Shown: positions 43,334 to 57,250, numbered from the stretch's first letter. The stretch: 64,000 bases of DNA from Whitmania pigra (GCA_021613335.1 JAJTWR010000416.1:367501-431500); one strand, 5' to 3'. A program made the numbers and translations. Notes: generated by a model from the sequence alone, not told the origin.

Positions 43334-43693
43334 GATGAAATCTTGAAGCCTTGCCGAGAAGAACCGTTCAACTGCAGCATCTGCGCTGAGACCTTCCCGT
43401 CAATTCAGGCTCTGAACAGACACGAAGTTGATGCTGAGCATGGTAAGACACAAAAAATATTTCTAAAATTACATCCAGTAATTTATTTTTACAATTTTGT
43501 TTCTTGTTAAGATCGAAAATTCGTATGTTTGTATGACACACTCCTAAAACTTAATTTTATAGTGTCCAAACAATGTCCTTCCTGGATATGCTTCTTCTGC
43601 AAGGCTCAGATGACAACGAGGAGTTTAACGAAGAACCATCTGATCAGATATCATAAATGCAGCTGTTGCAAGCTCTTCGTTCATTCACGTTGA
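43334..43693 (+). CDS. Small C2H2 zinc-finger protein (last two exons)
   Basis: Exons 43334-43442 and 43563-43693 join in phase 1 (CATG/gtaag; ttttatag). Exon 1 encodes a finger C-x2-C-x12-H-x5-H (CSICAETF...NRHEVDAEH). Exon 2 encodes a second, CFFC-x12-H-x4-H (ending NHLIRYH), and then the start of a third (CSCCKLFVHSR) cut short by the TGA stop. It is presumably a DNA- or RNA-binding nuclear protein. No in-frame ATG lies in exon 1, which must be preceded by another exon ending in phase 0. The short C-terminus could be natural or reflect truncation of a longer finger array. It is divergent from the ABCC gene. Confidence 0.72.
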
Positions 43694-43950
43694 AGCATTA
43701 AAGTAACAATTTGTCCGTTGAATTGAGCGAATTGAGAAGAGAATTGAAACGTATAGTGTTTTAGTTTGGATATTGAGTTTGGTCGTATCAATGTTTCATT
43801 TTTCTTGAAAGTCGAGCATTTGTGTTTCATGCAGTTTTCATAAAGTGTTCAGTGGCAGTTTATTTCAATATTTAACAAAGTATGATGTGTTAAATTTTTT
43901 GTTGATTGAATTTTGCTACTAAATAGAAATGACTAAATGGTTTAAGTAAT

Positions 43951-45640
<1,690 letters not shown>

Positions 45641-46308
45641 TAGCACTCCTTGGAACTGCAAGCATTCTGGGAAAAATAGAGTTGAATTTCTTTGGACCCT
45701 GGAATAGTTCCCAAATTCGACCTTTCACAAGTCGATGATTTCACAAGTTTTCGCTCGTTGTAAATGCTTATTTACCCTGTCTATTTTGGAGCAACAATTT
45801 ACCTCGTTGTGTTAAAGGAAAAACAAAAAAAGAAATCAGGGTTTCAATTTTCGAAGCACTGAATTGAGGCTCAAGACAATTGATCTGTCGATACCACATC
45901 TGATTGGCACTAAATACAGCTCTCCAACAAAGTTTAAGTAAACTTAAAATTCAGTGTTTGATAGGATTAATCACCAAAAGACCAAATAATATCAAGTTGC
46001 GTTCTAGCATTGGATTAATGTAGAATCTTAAAATTAATTATCTCGACAATAAATTATTCATACATATTTGAAAATGTTGAGGTCAGTAACAGAAATTTCA
46101 AATTTCTGACAAAAATATACAACTCCTTGAGAGAAAGTTCAAACCCTTTCATAACATGAAAAGATTTCGTGGATTGATAGGATTACTCCTATTTATTCTT
46201 CATTTTTTATAATTACACAAAAATCAAAACATTTTCTAATTTCTAATAGTAAATTTGAGAATACCAAACTAGTAATATTATGAAGGTTCAATTTGTATTG
46301 AGTTCGAT

Positions 46309-49300
46309 TTAACACTGAATGGAGGCATTGACCGCGTAATGCAGTTTTTCCCAAGTTGCCTAAAATATTTTCAATTTATAAATAAATTTTGTTTTATTAT
46401 TAATTATAAAAACAATAATAAATAGTAAATAATAGGAAACGTATTTAATTAATAAATCTTATTATAAAAATTTAAATTTAAAAACAAATGAAAAGCTATA
46501 AGATTATCTTACATCATCAATTTCCTCTCCTTTCAACATTTTGATTAAGTCTCCAATTAGATATTCATGCCTTCTCGAAACAAATAAGAAGGGACTGCAG
46601 AGACAGTAACGATGAATGAAGAAAAGTAACGTTAAAAATATTTAACAAAAATAACTAATATATGGTTACCGGATTTAAATATTTTAAATTATTTTTGTTT
46701 CTTAAAGAAAGCAACTGAAAATAAGAAATTAGAAATACCATTTGGACAGCATGGTGTCAAACCACCAGGGCAAGCGGCCACATTTTGAAGAGTCTTTAAG
46801 TCTGCTGTTGAGAAATCTAGTGACCAAATTATATCTGCGCCTGAAAATTACTCCATCCCATTCATCCACTTCTCCTTCCGTCTGAATTCAATCAATGTCT
46901 TTTTTAATGTTATATTGAAATAATATTTCTTAATACAGGAAAGTTACACATTTGGACAATTATAAAATCAATAAAAATTAAAGACCAACATTCACGTGTA
47001 CTTTGCGATTCATGAGAATGTTATACACCTTCCAAAATAAATACAAATTCTTGAGAAAATCGTCATAAATAATGAACTTTTCGATGGTGAAATCGGGTGG
47101 ATCTTCGGGACTCGTTGAATCATTGATGTTGTCAGACATTTGTAGATCATTAGAAGCATTGCCATCGTTTGAATAAATGTCACCTTCGGTTATGTAAGGT
47201 TCCAAATCATTGCGGTGGCATGTATCGACTTTCTTCATTATTTCGTCGGAACATTTGCAAGTCTATAATTAAACGAACATTCAAATAGTGCAATATAAAA
47301 AACGGAATCGCTTAAAAAGTTACCCTAAAAATGTATACTAATTCGTCATTGATTCTACCATATGTAGAATTACAGAATCTGATAAGCTGGTCCGTTGTAT
47401 AGATGAATCCATTGACCTGTTAAAATTCATAAAGTTAAAAAATGCGCGATTACATATTTACAAAATTATATAATTACCGGCAGTGATGCTTTGAGATAAT
47501 CATTGGCACGCTTTAATTCTTCGTCTTCATTTTTGGCAGATGAGAAAAATTTATAAAGACAATTAGTATATTCCAATGACAAATAACGTTCTATAAGTTG
47601 AACATATTCTTTATCGAAACATTTCTGAAAATTAATTTTATATAAACTTATTAATAATTTGTTTAAGAAGATGAAAGCTCATATATATTTATGTGCGTTA
47701 TATTTCATCCAAGTTTGGACATATTTTAAAATTACGTATAAAATTTAATTGTATTTATTTAAATACTGATTAATACCCCTTCAAGTTTTTTTAACATTAT
47801 TTGATCTTCTTGAATATCTTTATCAAGACTTTTAAAACTGAATTTTTCAAATATTTTTGAACCTGAATAAACGATAAATTTTTATTTAACTTTCTTATAT
47901 TCCTTTGGATAGCATTAAGGTATGCGACAATAATAAGAGTCGATATATCTTGTTCGCCCTAGCTACTGTTGTACTGTTGTACCTAGCCTGTACAGCCGGG
48001 GAACGAACTCGGGTAAGGGCTCACAAAAATGGATCGATTAAAAGTGCCCTGATATCAAAATCATATCAGGCACTCAAAATTTTGGAAATTTGATAAAAAT
48101 TAATATTTCGAACTCAGAATTCATACTTTGACGTGATAACCAATTTGTTAATCTTTTGGTCTGCTGGTGTTTAGCCTCAGGTATATTTGTAATTTTTGAG
48201 AGCCGCCAAAATGTTTCGTAATCTATAACGACTTTTTAATTAAATCATGTCATATATAAATTATGAATTAAATTCTTACAAAAGCATGTTGTGGCTTCCG
48301 ACTGCACCGAGGCTCTGTTTTTATTTAGTGCTACCTTCAGAAACTTTATGGCACGACAAGTGTCGATAGTATTTCTATTGCATGCTAGGACATCGATGAA
48401 TCTATTGGAATTCAAAACGATTGATATTTCATACATTATGTATATAATATATTGCAAGTAACCAAAGGGGTGTCGATATAAACTAAGGAGTCAAGACAAA
48501 AAAAACTAAAATATGAAACAAAAAAAAACTAAAATATGTAACAAAAAAAAACTAAAATATGTAACAAAAAAAAACTAAAATATGTAACAAGGTTGATAAA
48601 CTAACTGCACTGCAGCGTTTTTATGCACGTGATTAAGTTTGAGCATTTCGTCAGTTGAATATTCGATTAACTGGAGATACGTTGTATCCAAAATACTAGA
48701 AGTTGGAAACATTTTGCCACCGTCCTATAAAATTAATGTTATTTCACAATTTTGAAATAACAATCTGCTATAGAATTTTCATTGCGAAAAAACCTACCAT
48801 ATTATAATAAATGTAATGAAATGACTCGAAACATTTGACGATGAGAAATTCGTTCGAACATTTTGAACGGCTACCTTAAAAATTTAAATGTTGAATATGT
48901 TGATGCAGACTACTGTATCATTTAAAATTAAATGTTGCACAAACTCGATGTAGAACGTTTGTAGTCATTCGGGTAAAGTAAGTCATCCACTTCGAAAAGA
49001 GTTTTGTCTGATGTTTTCGGCAAGAGAGAACTGAAAGTAATAGTGATTTTGATAAAAATAATTTTTGTTAACGTACGTATAATGTTACTTAACTTGAAAT
49101 TATTAAAATAAGGACAAGAAAATAATTTAAACAAAAGTTTTTTATAGCATTGCTGAAACAAAATATCCCAGATTCAGTTAATATCTTAGTAATGCAAACC
49201 TCAAAACAGTAGCTGCCTCCTTAAATTTTTCAAAATGATTTTCTGAGAACTGAATTAAAGTTTGTTAAACTTAGTAAGTTTGTGATAACTTCTCAGATTA

Positions 49301-49394
49301 AATATCTATAAATTACAACCTTTCGCTTTTTCTCTAAAATACCTCTTAACTCATTCAATATACTGATCACCATTGACACTAAAGGAGGAAGATG
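46309..49394 (-). CDS. Unrecognised Cys-rich, probably secreted protein, copy 1 (5' partial)
   Basis: Exons found, 5' to 3': 49320-49394, 49200-49249, about 48930-49030 (end uncertain), 48798-48874, about 48610-48724 (end uncertain), 48280-48401, 47777-47862, 47478-47624, 47324-47416, 47029-47262, 46739-46881, 46513-46594 and 46309-46359 (TAA). From 48401 downward every border is GT/AG and every phase fits. The protein has roughly 14 Cys spread along it (for example LACNRNTIDTC, RTCKCSDE, FRT-C and a C-terminal NASIQC), several N-glycosylation sequons (NST, NDST, NAS), and amphipathic helix-like segments rather than repeats. No transmembrane helix is seen. The signal peptide exon was not found; it should lie above 49394. 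I do not recognise the family. It sits downstream of the gypsy fragment on the same strand. Confidence 0.7.
48043..48074. other. Inverted repeat in an intron of copy 1
   Basis: AGTGCCCTGATAT and ATATCAGGCACT face each other across about 7 bp with one bulged base. In unit 2 (about 56557-56594) the same place has a diverged version. Confidence 0.6.
48498..48592. repeat. 22-bp minisatellite, four copies
   Basis: Four tandem copies of AAAAAAACTAAAATATGTAAC with one or two differences, in an intron of copy 1 of the Cys-rich gene. Confidence 0.9.
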
Positions 49395-50335
49395 CTGATA
49401 ATTACTTTTAAGTTATTAATTAACACGGGTAAGGTTAACTATAAAAAATTGTTAAAAATTATTAGGTTCGCGACTGCATTCATAACCTCAGCGATATCGA
49501 TTCCTATTGCAATTGTCATAATGCATTATAATCAATTATTATAAAAAACCAAATAATGCCTGAATGAATATTTTTTATCTATCTCGCAGCAAACCTAATC
49601 ATATCTGACCTATAGATACCTATCTAATGTGCTTAATGGGTACAGTAAATGACTTGGGAACATCAAGCTAATAGCACAATAATTGAGCACAATAAATATG
49701 CAAACCTTTGGCTTTTGAAGTCATCATGCTTTCCCAATGCCTCTTCCTAGCGGCTTTTGTTGCTCCTACTTCCAACTTCATTGTTTTCAAATTTCAATCT
49801 TCAATAGTCAATTATCTAACACTTAGCTATTTGATTGATAAGGGCTTGATTGATCAAGGTGCAGAAGTGGCCAATGAAACTTTACTAAGAGAAGGAAAAC
49901 AAAGATTTGCATGAATTATTGGCATAGTATAATTTTATATTTTTAAAATTCAATTGAAATACATTTTTTTAAATTTTATTGGTTTGTATTAATTTTATTA
50001 ATTAAGATTCCTAACTAAAAGTGTGTTATTTATATAATATTATTTATATTAATATTATAATATTGCGCGGGGTCATGCTAATCTAAGATAAATAATAATA
50101 ATAAGAAGAAGAAGACGTTTTTCGACTCTCAAAAGGTTAAAAACTTATCTTGAATGAATGGGCTAGCTCTTATGAACATACACCAAGATATTAAAATTCC
50201 AGCAGAGACAATAGTTGACAATTTTGGTAGATTAGGTCCACATCGTGATGCGCTTTTGTAGAACTATTATTTTGAATAAATTTGAATGTAAAAAACCTGA
50301 AGTAAAATTTTTAATACAATTTTCTAGTGGTTAAA

Positions 50336-50620
50336 ATACAATAAGCAACATGGCTGTGAAATATCCGCCGTACATTTTAGGGGAGACCTTAAGGGGTATA
50401 GGTTCCCGTATTTGGTTTCTCCCGCCAAAGTGTTCTAGATCCGCCACTGGTGGCCACCCTTCTAAGTGAGTCCAGAGCCACCACCGGCTTAATACGGCAC
50501 TGCCTACCACCGCTCCACATAATCCGCCCATGGACAGAGAAACCTTAAGGTCACCCCTAAACGGCTTGCCGATACATAAAACGGCGGATATTTCACAGCC
50601 ACTTTGCATATTATTGTATT
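50336..50620. mobile_element. Inverted-repeat MITE, copy 1
   Basis: A 285-bp element. Terminal parts AATACAATAA and TTATTGTATT, then GGCTGTGAAATATCCGCCGT (50352-50371) against its complement at 50581-50600, then TTTAGGGGAGACCTTAAGG against a one-mismatch complement near 50543-50562. GC-rich relative to its flanks. The 92-codon frame across it is present because the sequence is open, not because of known protein similarity. The transposase family that moves it is not identified. Confidence 0.85.
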
Positions 50621-51139
50621 TGTTAACATTTACAAAATTGTATTGATAAAATTAATCTCTTGACGTTAATAACAATAACAATCATATCCATTATTTATCA
50701 TAATGTTTTGTAACATACAATAACGTTGTATTTTTGCCGTATGCTTTTGGATTTTCGGCATGTGATGCATAAAACTTAAATGCACTTTTCGTTGACTGCT
50801 TTGTTGTTTCAATCAAAAAATAGATCAAGGTCTTTAATCGAATTATTCATCGAATTATTGCTATCTTTAATAGAGGCTTATTGATCGTTGTCGTTCCTGC
50901 TATAAACATAATATATCTTTTGCGAGCAGCTCTTAACAAACTTTTTGAAATGGACAACGTAATGGCAATTCATGATGCTTATCTACTTTTTTAAGATTTA
51001 TTTGCAAAAATTATATAGCATCAAAAATTAAACGCAAAATAGGTTGATTTGTTATATCAGTTATCTAAACGCCCTATTTTAATAGCTGCGTTTTTATTAT
51101 TTCAGGACAAGGAAGGTCTTTAGCTGTAATATTTCTTGC

Positions 51140-52790
51140 ATCTTTAAGTCTTTTGAAAAACTTTACTTTGTCCTCATTGATTTTCTGTGGCCAACCCTTT
51201 TCCATGTATTTGAGCACCGTTATAATTACCAATTATTTTGCTGATTCATCCGAGATATATTGAGGGTCTATAATTTGTTGACTCAAAGCATGAATCGTGC
51301 AGACATTTGAAAATTCCAATTCATTCTCTGCATCATTTTACCCTCACCAGAAGGTGCTTAGCGCATCTGCGTTCCGTGCACGGAAGTTTTCCTGTATTCT
51401 ATTGTATAATTGTACTGTTGCAGTATAAGGGCCCAGAGCATCAGCCGATTCAAAGTAATTTTTGGCGCGGCTTTCGTGGGATCAAAGAAAGCCAAGAGTG
51501 GCTTGTGATCTGTCATCAAGACAAATTTCCTGCGGAAGAAATACGGATGAAATATTTGTACCGCGTAGATTATTGCAAGAGATTCTTTAGGAAATTGACT
51601 GTACCTGCTTCGGCTATCGGACAGAAGTTTTGAAACTTTTGGTCTTTCAGATCCATCGTGATAACGACGAAATAAAACGGCCCCTAAACCTACCTCTGAT
51701 GCATCACAAGCAATTCCAACTTGTAATTTCAGATCAAAGTGGGCCAATTGAACTCGTCTAAGTAGTAATTCTTTTAGTCTATTGAATGATTTTCTTGATT
51801 CGGTCCCAAAACCATTTGATATTCTTGCGAGTCAAAGAATATAGGGGTTCGGCAACAGTACATCCGTAATAAGTTCGTGGTAGAATTGTATTCTGAAGTT
51901 TCTGAAATATTTACTGGTCTGGACATGGAGGCTACTGCATCAACGTTTTCTCCAAAACCTATTCCTTCTCTTGAGGTAAGTCCAAGATAATCTAAAGATT
52001 CTTTTGCAAAGGAACTTTTTGTTTCATTTTAAACCATTGTCTTGTAGTTTCTGAAAAATATTCTTTAGATTTTGTAAATGTTTCTCTTGTGTTGCGTTTC
52101 CTATTAGAATGTCATCCAGGTATACCACCACTCCAGGTAGGTCACTCATCAAATTATCTATAATTTCTTGAAAATTCTCAAGCGCAGAACTTATGCCGAA
52201 CGGAATTCCTGAAGGAATACACCTCTAGGTTTGCAAAATGCCGTTGACTATCGGAAGCAAGTCTCATTTGATTATAGGCGTCTGCTAAATTGATTTTTGT
52301 GAAAAGTTTACTCCTGGGTGATTTTCTGGTAAGGTCATCGGGCAATGGCATTTGATGTCGAATTTCTAGCTGTGACGGCGTAATCACCACACATTTGCAA
52401 TTTGACTTTTGAACCAGTTCCTTTTTTCCGAATTGGTACAATTGGAATTCCCCACTCATTGAATTTGGTGGGAATCTTGATTCTCTTCGGAACTCTAGCT
52501 ACCAAGACCTGATTTAGATCTTCCATGATAGCACATGGAGCCGTTCTTAGTTTCCGGAACACTGGCATGACCTTCTCCTGAAATTTAATTTCCAGTTCAC
52601 GATCTTTCATGCAACCTAATCCGTGTCGGAATAATTCCTCGAAATTTTGACAAAGACCTTAATCTTCTTTTGGGTTTGAATATTTTTCTTCATTCTGTAC
52701 ACTGCATATTCTTTGAGATTCCTGAATCTTTTGACTCAAATCTACATGTAGCTGTAACTTCGCTAGAGATGTGAGCGTGAAATATTTCTC
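51140..52790 (-). pseudogene. Ty3/gypsy pol fragment, copy 1 (RT and RNase H; integrase deleted)
   Basis: LTR-retrotransposon remnant. Going down the minus strand: a leader to RT (52610-52335, including CGDY), RT with VVVYLDDILIG near 52140 so the catalytic Asp pair is intact, then RNase H (51747-51358; ACDASEVGLGAVL, KESLAIIYAVQIF, LMTDHKPLLAFF). RT is split by frameshifts and stops. Just after the start of the integrase zinc-binding region the copy jumps to unrelated sequence at 51140. No LTRs, gag or envelope recognised. Not autonomous. Confidence 0.88.
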
Positions 52791-52959
52791 AATTGTTTTA
52801 TTACAAAATGTTTAGTTTATTCTTTTTTAAATATTTCAACGCAAAAAACATAAAAAAACAAAAAAAATATTTTTAATCTTAAAAATGAAGTTTTGATGTT
52901 GCTGAAACTAATTGCAGTTTGTTTAGCAGTCATCTCTGCATCTCTGTGTAATAACCACT

Positions 52960-54240
52960 CTTTTTAGTCCTAATAACCGAATTTACTTAAATAACTCTTA
53001 AATTTATCTATTGTGTCAGCATGGATGGTTTCCTTATCTAGTTTATTCCATAAGCAAACCACCCTTGTCCTGAAATAATTATTTTTTAAGTTCTCCGAAG
53101 CCTTCCTATATAATTTACAATCATGCCCTCTAGTAGAAACACTTTTTGTGGCTTCAAAAAAACTGTTCTGGCAAAAGTCCTTCTGTCACGACTGGGTCTA
53201 GGCCAGTTGACCGTCGGACAAGTCCCTTATCCTCATTTTCGATTGTAATGTTTGTGGCTTGCGGGATATATCCTATTAATTTTTGGCTATTTATGTGACA
53301 AATATGTCATCGTTTAGGAATTACTTGGAAATTAGCTTAATCGAATTATTAATAATTTTGAGGCGATTAGTTGATCCATCGTTAGATATGCATTTAAACC
53401 TAATTTTGCGAATTATAATTGGTTGACTTTTGTGGAGATATTGATAGTCATGCGCGTTAGCCTATTTCCGTGAATTGCGATTGGTCGCTATTTGTGTGTT
53501 TCTGTATCGAATTGGCTGTCGTCATGGACGAATATATTTGAATAATTAACTAGGCCCGAACAGTACAAATACTAGCCCGACTAGCGGGAATTAGTCCAAA
53601 TCATCTTAGTTATGCAAAGGACTATAATCAAATAAACAAACAAACAAACAAACGGGAATGTATTCCTGAAAGGGCATGACAAAAAGCATTAAAAAAAAAT
53701 TTGTTCGCAGTTTTTATGCAAATACACTTTCATTTCCTGAAGTGGACGTGACACCTTCCCTTACCGATAAAAATTTGAGTGCCTCGATGAGGTCACATCA
53801 ATTTCTTCTCTTTTCCTGGGTAGTTAATTTGCATCTACTTAATCTTTCCTCGTAACTCAGCTTTCCAACACTTCTACATCCTTTCTCAAATGAGGGTTCC
53901 ACACCTCCATACAGTACTCAAGATGTGGCCTTACTAATGACTTATGCAATCTCAGTATTACATCCTTGTCCCTACTCACTATCATTCCAAGTACTCTGTT
54001 TTTAGCATCTTCCATGCGATTTAGAGATGCTTTTCAACTGTTCTGCATTATTATCCCAAGATCTCTTTCATGATTAGACTGCTTCAGAATGCTTCCTCCA
54101 AATACATATTCAACTTTTGTGTTTCCGCATCCCATATGCATAATGGAGCGTTTGTCTACACTGAAAAGCATCTGCCAATCTTCTGCCCATTTGAATAATT
54201 TGTTAAGGTCTTCTTTAAGGTCTTCAGTGCATATTCATTT
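52960..54240 (-). pseudogene. CR1-like LINE ORF2 C-terminal part, split by an insertion
   Basis: Minus-strand blocks, upstream to downstream: a FSVDK-like palm end and RDLGIIMQN-type segment (54240-54020, frameshifted), KSLVRPHLEYCMEVWNPHLR (about 53960-53890), SYEERLSRCKL (about 53850), DLIEALKFL (about 53780), and then, after roughly 560 bp of foreign sequence, STRGHDCKLYRKAS, RVVCLWNKLD and a natural stop at about 52978. This order matches the end of CR1/L2-type ORF2. The gap holds the unit at 53428-53653. Confidence 0.82.
53428..53653 (+). mobile_element. LINE-tail or SINE-like unit with (CAAA)n end, copy 1
   Basis: Shared with 62065-62281 from the same first base (TTTTGTGGAGATA) to a (CAAA)n tail. 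A 50-bp piece of its 3' end is seen as an independent insertion with target duplications at 19285-19334. The tail and truncation behaviour fit target-primed reverse transcription. No A/B box promoter is clear, so I cannot decide between a SINE and a truncated LINE 3' end. Confidence 0.7.
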
Positions 54241-54582
54241 ATCCAAAATGATAAACGGAACCGACTTTCCACAAACACGGCTGGAAAACTGGTTTTTATT
54301 AACCTAAACTTAAAGCTGTAAGCTTCATCAGAAGTACTTCAGAAGATAATTACAACTCTGAAGCAGAATACAAAGAATCTGATAAGGATGAATAGAGTGA
54401 ATTTGCCGAAATGGAATCAGAATTTGATTTAAATTAGCACTGTTGTTTTAGTTTTGTATTTTTTTTTATTTCTGTTACAATAAATTTGTTTAACTAAACA
54501 TAAATTATCACCTTTCAACAAATTTCAAAAAACGAAAAAAATAAAAAACAATAAAAAACTCAAAACCAATGTCGATGCAATT
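54241..54582. other. Junction sequence before unit 2
   Basis: Contains a short acidic open stretch (about 54320-54437, with DNYNSEAEYKESDKDE) followed by an AATAAA at about 54478. This could be the 3' end of a transposase gene. No family was recognised. Confidence 0.3.
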
Positions 54583-54789
54583 CCAGATTTTTGACAAAAA
54601 TATACAACTCCCTGAGAAAAAGTTCAAACCCTTTCATTAACATGAAAAGATTGCGTGTTTACAACTACTCTTATTTGTTCTTTTTTTTTATAATCACACA
54701 AAATTCAAAATATTTTGTAATTTCTAATAGTAAATTTGAGAATACCAAAATAGTAATATTATGAAGGTTCAATTTGTATTGAGTTCGAT

Positions 54790-56367
54790 TTAACACTGAA
54801 TGGAGGCATTGACCGCGTAATGCAGTTTTTCCCAAGTTGCCTAAAATATTTTCAATTTATAAATAAATTTTGTTTTATTATTAATTATAAAAACAATAAT
54901 AAATAGTAAATAATAGGAAACGTATTTAATTAATAAATCTTATTATAAAAATTTAAATTTAAAAACAAATGAAAAGCTATAAGATTATCTTACATCATCA
55001 ATTTCCTCTCCTTTCAACATTTTGATTAAGTCTCCAATTAGATATTCATGCCTTCTCGAAACAAATAAGAAGGGACTGCAGAGACAGTAAAAATGAATGA
55101 AGAAAAGTCACGTTAAAAATATTTAATAAAAATAACTAATATATATATAACTAAGTTATCGGATTTAAATATTTTAAATTATTTTCGTTTTTTTAAAGAA
55201 GGCAACTGAAAAGAAGAAATTAGAATTACCATTTGGACAGCATGGTGTCAAACCACCAGGGCAAGCGGCCACATTTTGAAGAGTCTTTAAGTCTGCTGTT
55301 GAGAAATCTAGTGACCAAATTATATCTGCGCCTGAAAATTTCTCCATCCCACTCAAATACTTCTCCTTCCGTCTGAATTCAATCAATGTCTTTTTTAATG
55401 TTATATTGAAATAATATTTCTTAATACAGGAGAGTTACACATTTGGATAATTATAAAATCAATAAAAATTAAAGACCAACATTCACGTGTTCTCTGCGAT
55501 TCATGAGAATGTTATACACCTTCCAAAATAAATACAAATTTTTGAGAAAATCGTCATAAATAATGAATTTTTCGATGGTGAAATCGGGTGGATCTTCGGG
55601 ACTCGTTGAATCATTGATGTTGTCAGACATTTGTAGATCATTAGAAGCATTGCCATCGTTTGAATAATTGTCACCTTCGGTTATGTAAGGTTCCAAATCA
55701 TTGCGGTGGCATGTATCGACTTTCTTCATTATTTCGTCGGAACATTTACAAGTCTATAATTAAACGAACATTCAAATAATGCAATATAAAAAACGGAATC
55801 GCTTAAAAAGTTACCCTAAAAATGTATGTTAATTTGTCATTGATTCTACCATATGTAAAACCACAGAATCTGATAAGGTCCGTTGTGTAGATGAATCCAT
55901 TGCTCTAATAAAATTCATAAAATTAAAAATGCGCGATTAAATATTTACAAAATTATATAATTACCGGCAGTGATGCTTTGAGATAATCTTTGGCACGCTT
56001 TAATTTTTCATCTTCATTTTTGGCAGATGAGAAAAATTTATAAAGACAATTAGTATATTCCAATGACAAATTATGTTCTATAAGTTGCACATATTCTTTA
56101 TCGAAACATTTCTGAAAATTAATTTTATAGAAATTTATTAATAATTTGTTTAAGAAGACCAATACTTATATATATTTATGTGCATCATATCTTATCCAAG
56201 TTTGGACATATTTTAAAATTACATATTAAATTTAATTGTATTTATTTGAATAATGATTAATACCCCTTCAAGTTTTTTTAATAAACATAACATAACAAAT
56301 ATTATTTGATCTTCTTGTATATATTTATTAAGACTTTTAAAACTGAACTTTTCAAATATTTTTGAAC
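54790..56367 (-). CDS. Cys-rich secreted-type protein, copy 2 (3' exons only)
   Basis: Seven exons matching the last seven of copy 1, the first starting at 56367 and the last ending at 54790 (TAA). Splice sites are kept. Compared with copy 1, the first exon has an 18-nt in-frame insertion, and the exon near 55810-55905 lacks one codon (CAG) and has amino-acid changes, yet all frames stay open. The 5' exons are replaced by the sequence that joins to the MITE region. This is either a 5'-truncated pseudogene or a gene with a new first exon. Confidence 0.62.
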
Positions 56368-56965
56368 CTATATAAGCGATAAATTTATTTATTTTTATTT
56401 AACTGTCATATATTCCTTTGGATAGCATTAGGGCATGCGACAGTAATAACAGTCGCTATGTCTTGTTCGCCTAGCTACTGTTGTACTGTTGTACCTAGCC
56501 TGTACAGCCAGGGAACGCACTCTGGTAAGGGCTCACAAAAATAGATAGATTAAAAGTGCCCTGATATCCTGCCTGGATACATAAGGCACTCAAAAAATTA
56601 GAAATTGGGTAAATATTAATATTTCGAACTCAGAATTCATACTTTGACGTGATAACCAATTTGTTAATCTTTTGGTCTGCTGGTGTTTAGCCTCAGGTAT
56701 ATTTGTCATTTTTGAGAGCAGCCAAAATGTTTCGTAAGAAGAAGACGTTTTTCGACTCTCAAAAGGTTAAAAACTTATCTTGAATGAATGGGCTAGCTCT
56801 TATGAACATACACCAAGATATTAAAATTCCAGCAGAGACAATAGTTGACAATTTTGGTAGATTAAGTCCACATCGTGTTGCGCTTTTATAGAACTATTAT
56901 TTTGAATAAATTTGAATGTAAAACACCTGAAGTAAAATTTTTAATACAATTTTCTAGTGGTTAAA

Positions 56966-57250
56966 ATACAATAAGCAACATGGCTGTGAAATATCCGCCG
57001 TACATTTTAGGGGAGACCTTAAGGGGTATAGGTTCCCGTATTTGGTTTCTCCCGCCAAAGTGTTCTAGATCCGCCACTGGTGGCCACCCTTCTAAGTGAG
57101 TCCAGAGCCACCACCGGCTTAATACGGCACTGCCTACCACCGCTCCACATAATCCGCCCATGGACAGAGAAACCTTAAGGTCACCCCTAAACGGCTTGCC
57201 GATACATAAAACGGCGGATATTTCACAGCCACTTTGCATATTATTGTATT
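56966..57250. mobile_element. Inverted-repeat MITE, copy 2
   Basis: Same as the element at 50336-50620 with inverted repeats at 56982-57001 and 57211-57230. The two copies appear identical by eye over the 285 bp, while sequence just outside differs at several positions. Confidence 0.85.

Larger units (their letters stand above)
46097..52835. repeat. Segmental duplication, unit 1
   Basis: Homologous to 54583-60846 with about 95 percent or better identity by eye over long stretches. It differs by two large blocks. Sequence 48224-50105 (5' exons of the Cys-rich gene) is present only here. About 1.4 kb with the gypsy integrase (57770-59165 in unit 2) is absent here, joined at 51140. Confidence 0.9.

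Noticed and set aside
48498..48592. CRISPR-like regular repeat
   Set aside because: Units are directly adjacent without unique spacers, in animal DNA: an ordinary minisatellite.
49708..49914. Plus-strand open frame with a signal-like start (MLSQCLFLAAFVAP)
   Set aside because: Single short frame in an AT-rich region on the strand opposite the Cys-rich gene; no homologue or splice context.
50331..50609. 92-codon frame repeated identically at 56961-57239
   Set aside because: Lies entirely within the inverted-repeat MITE; the identity comes from element duplication, not from protein selection.
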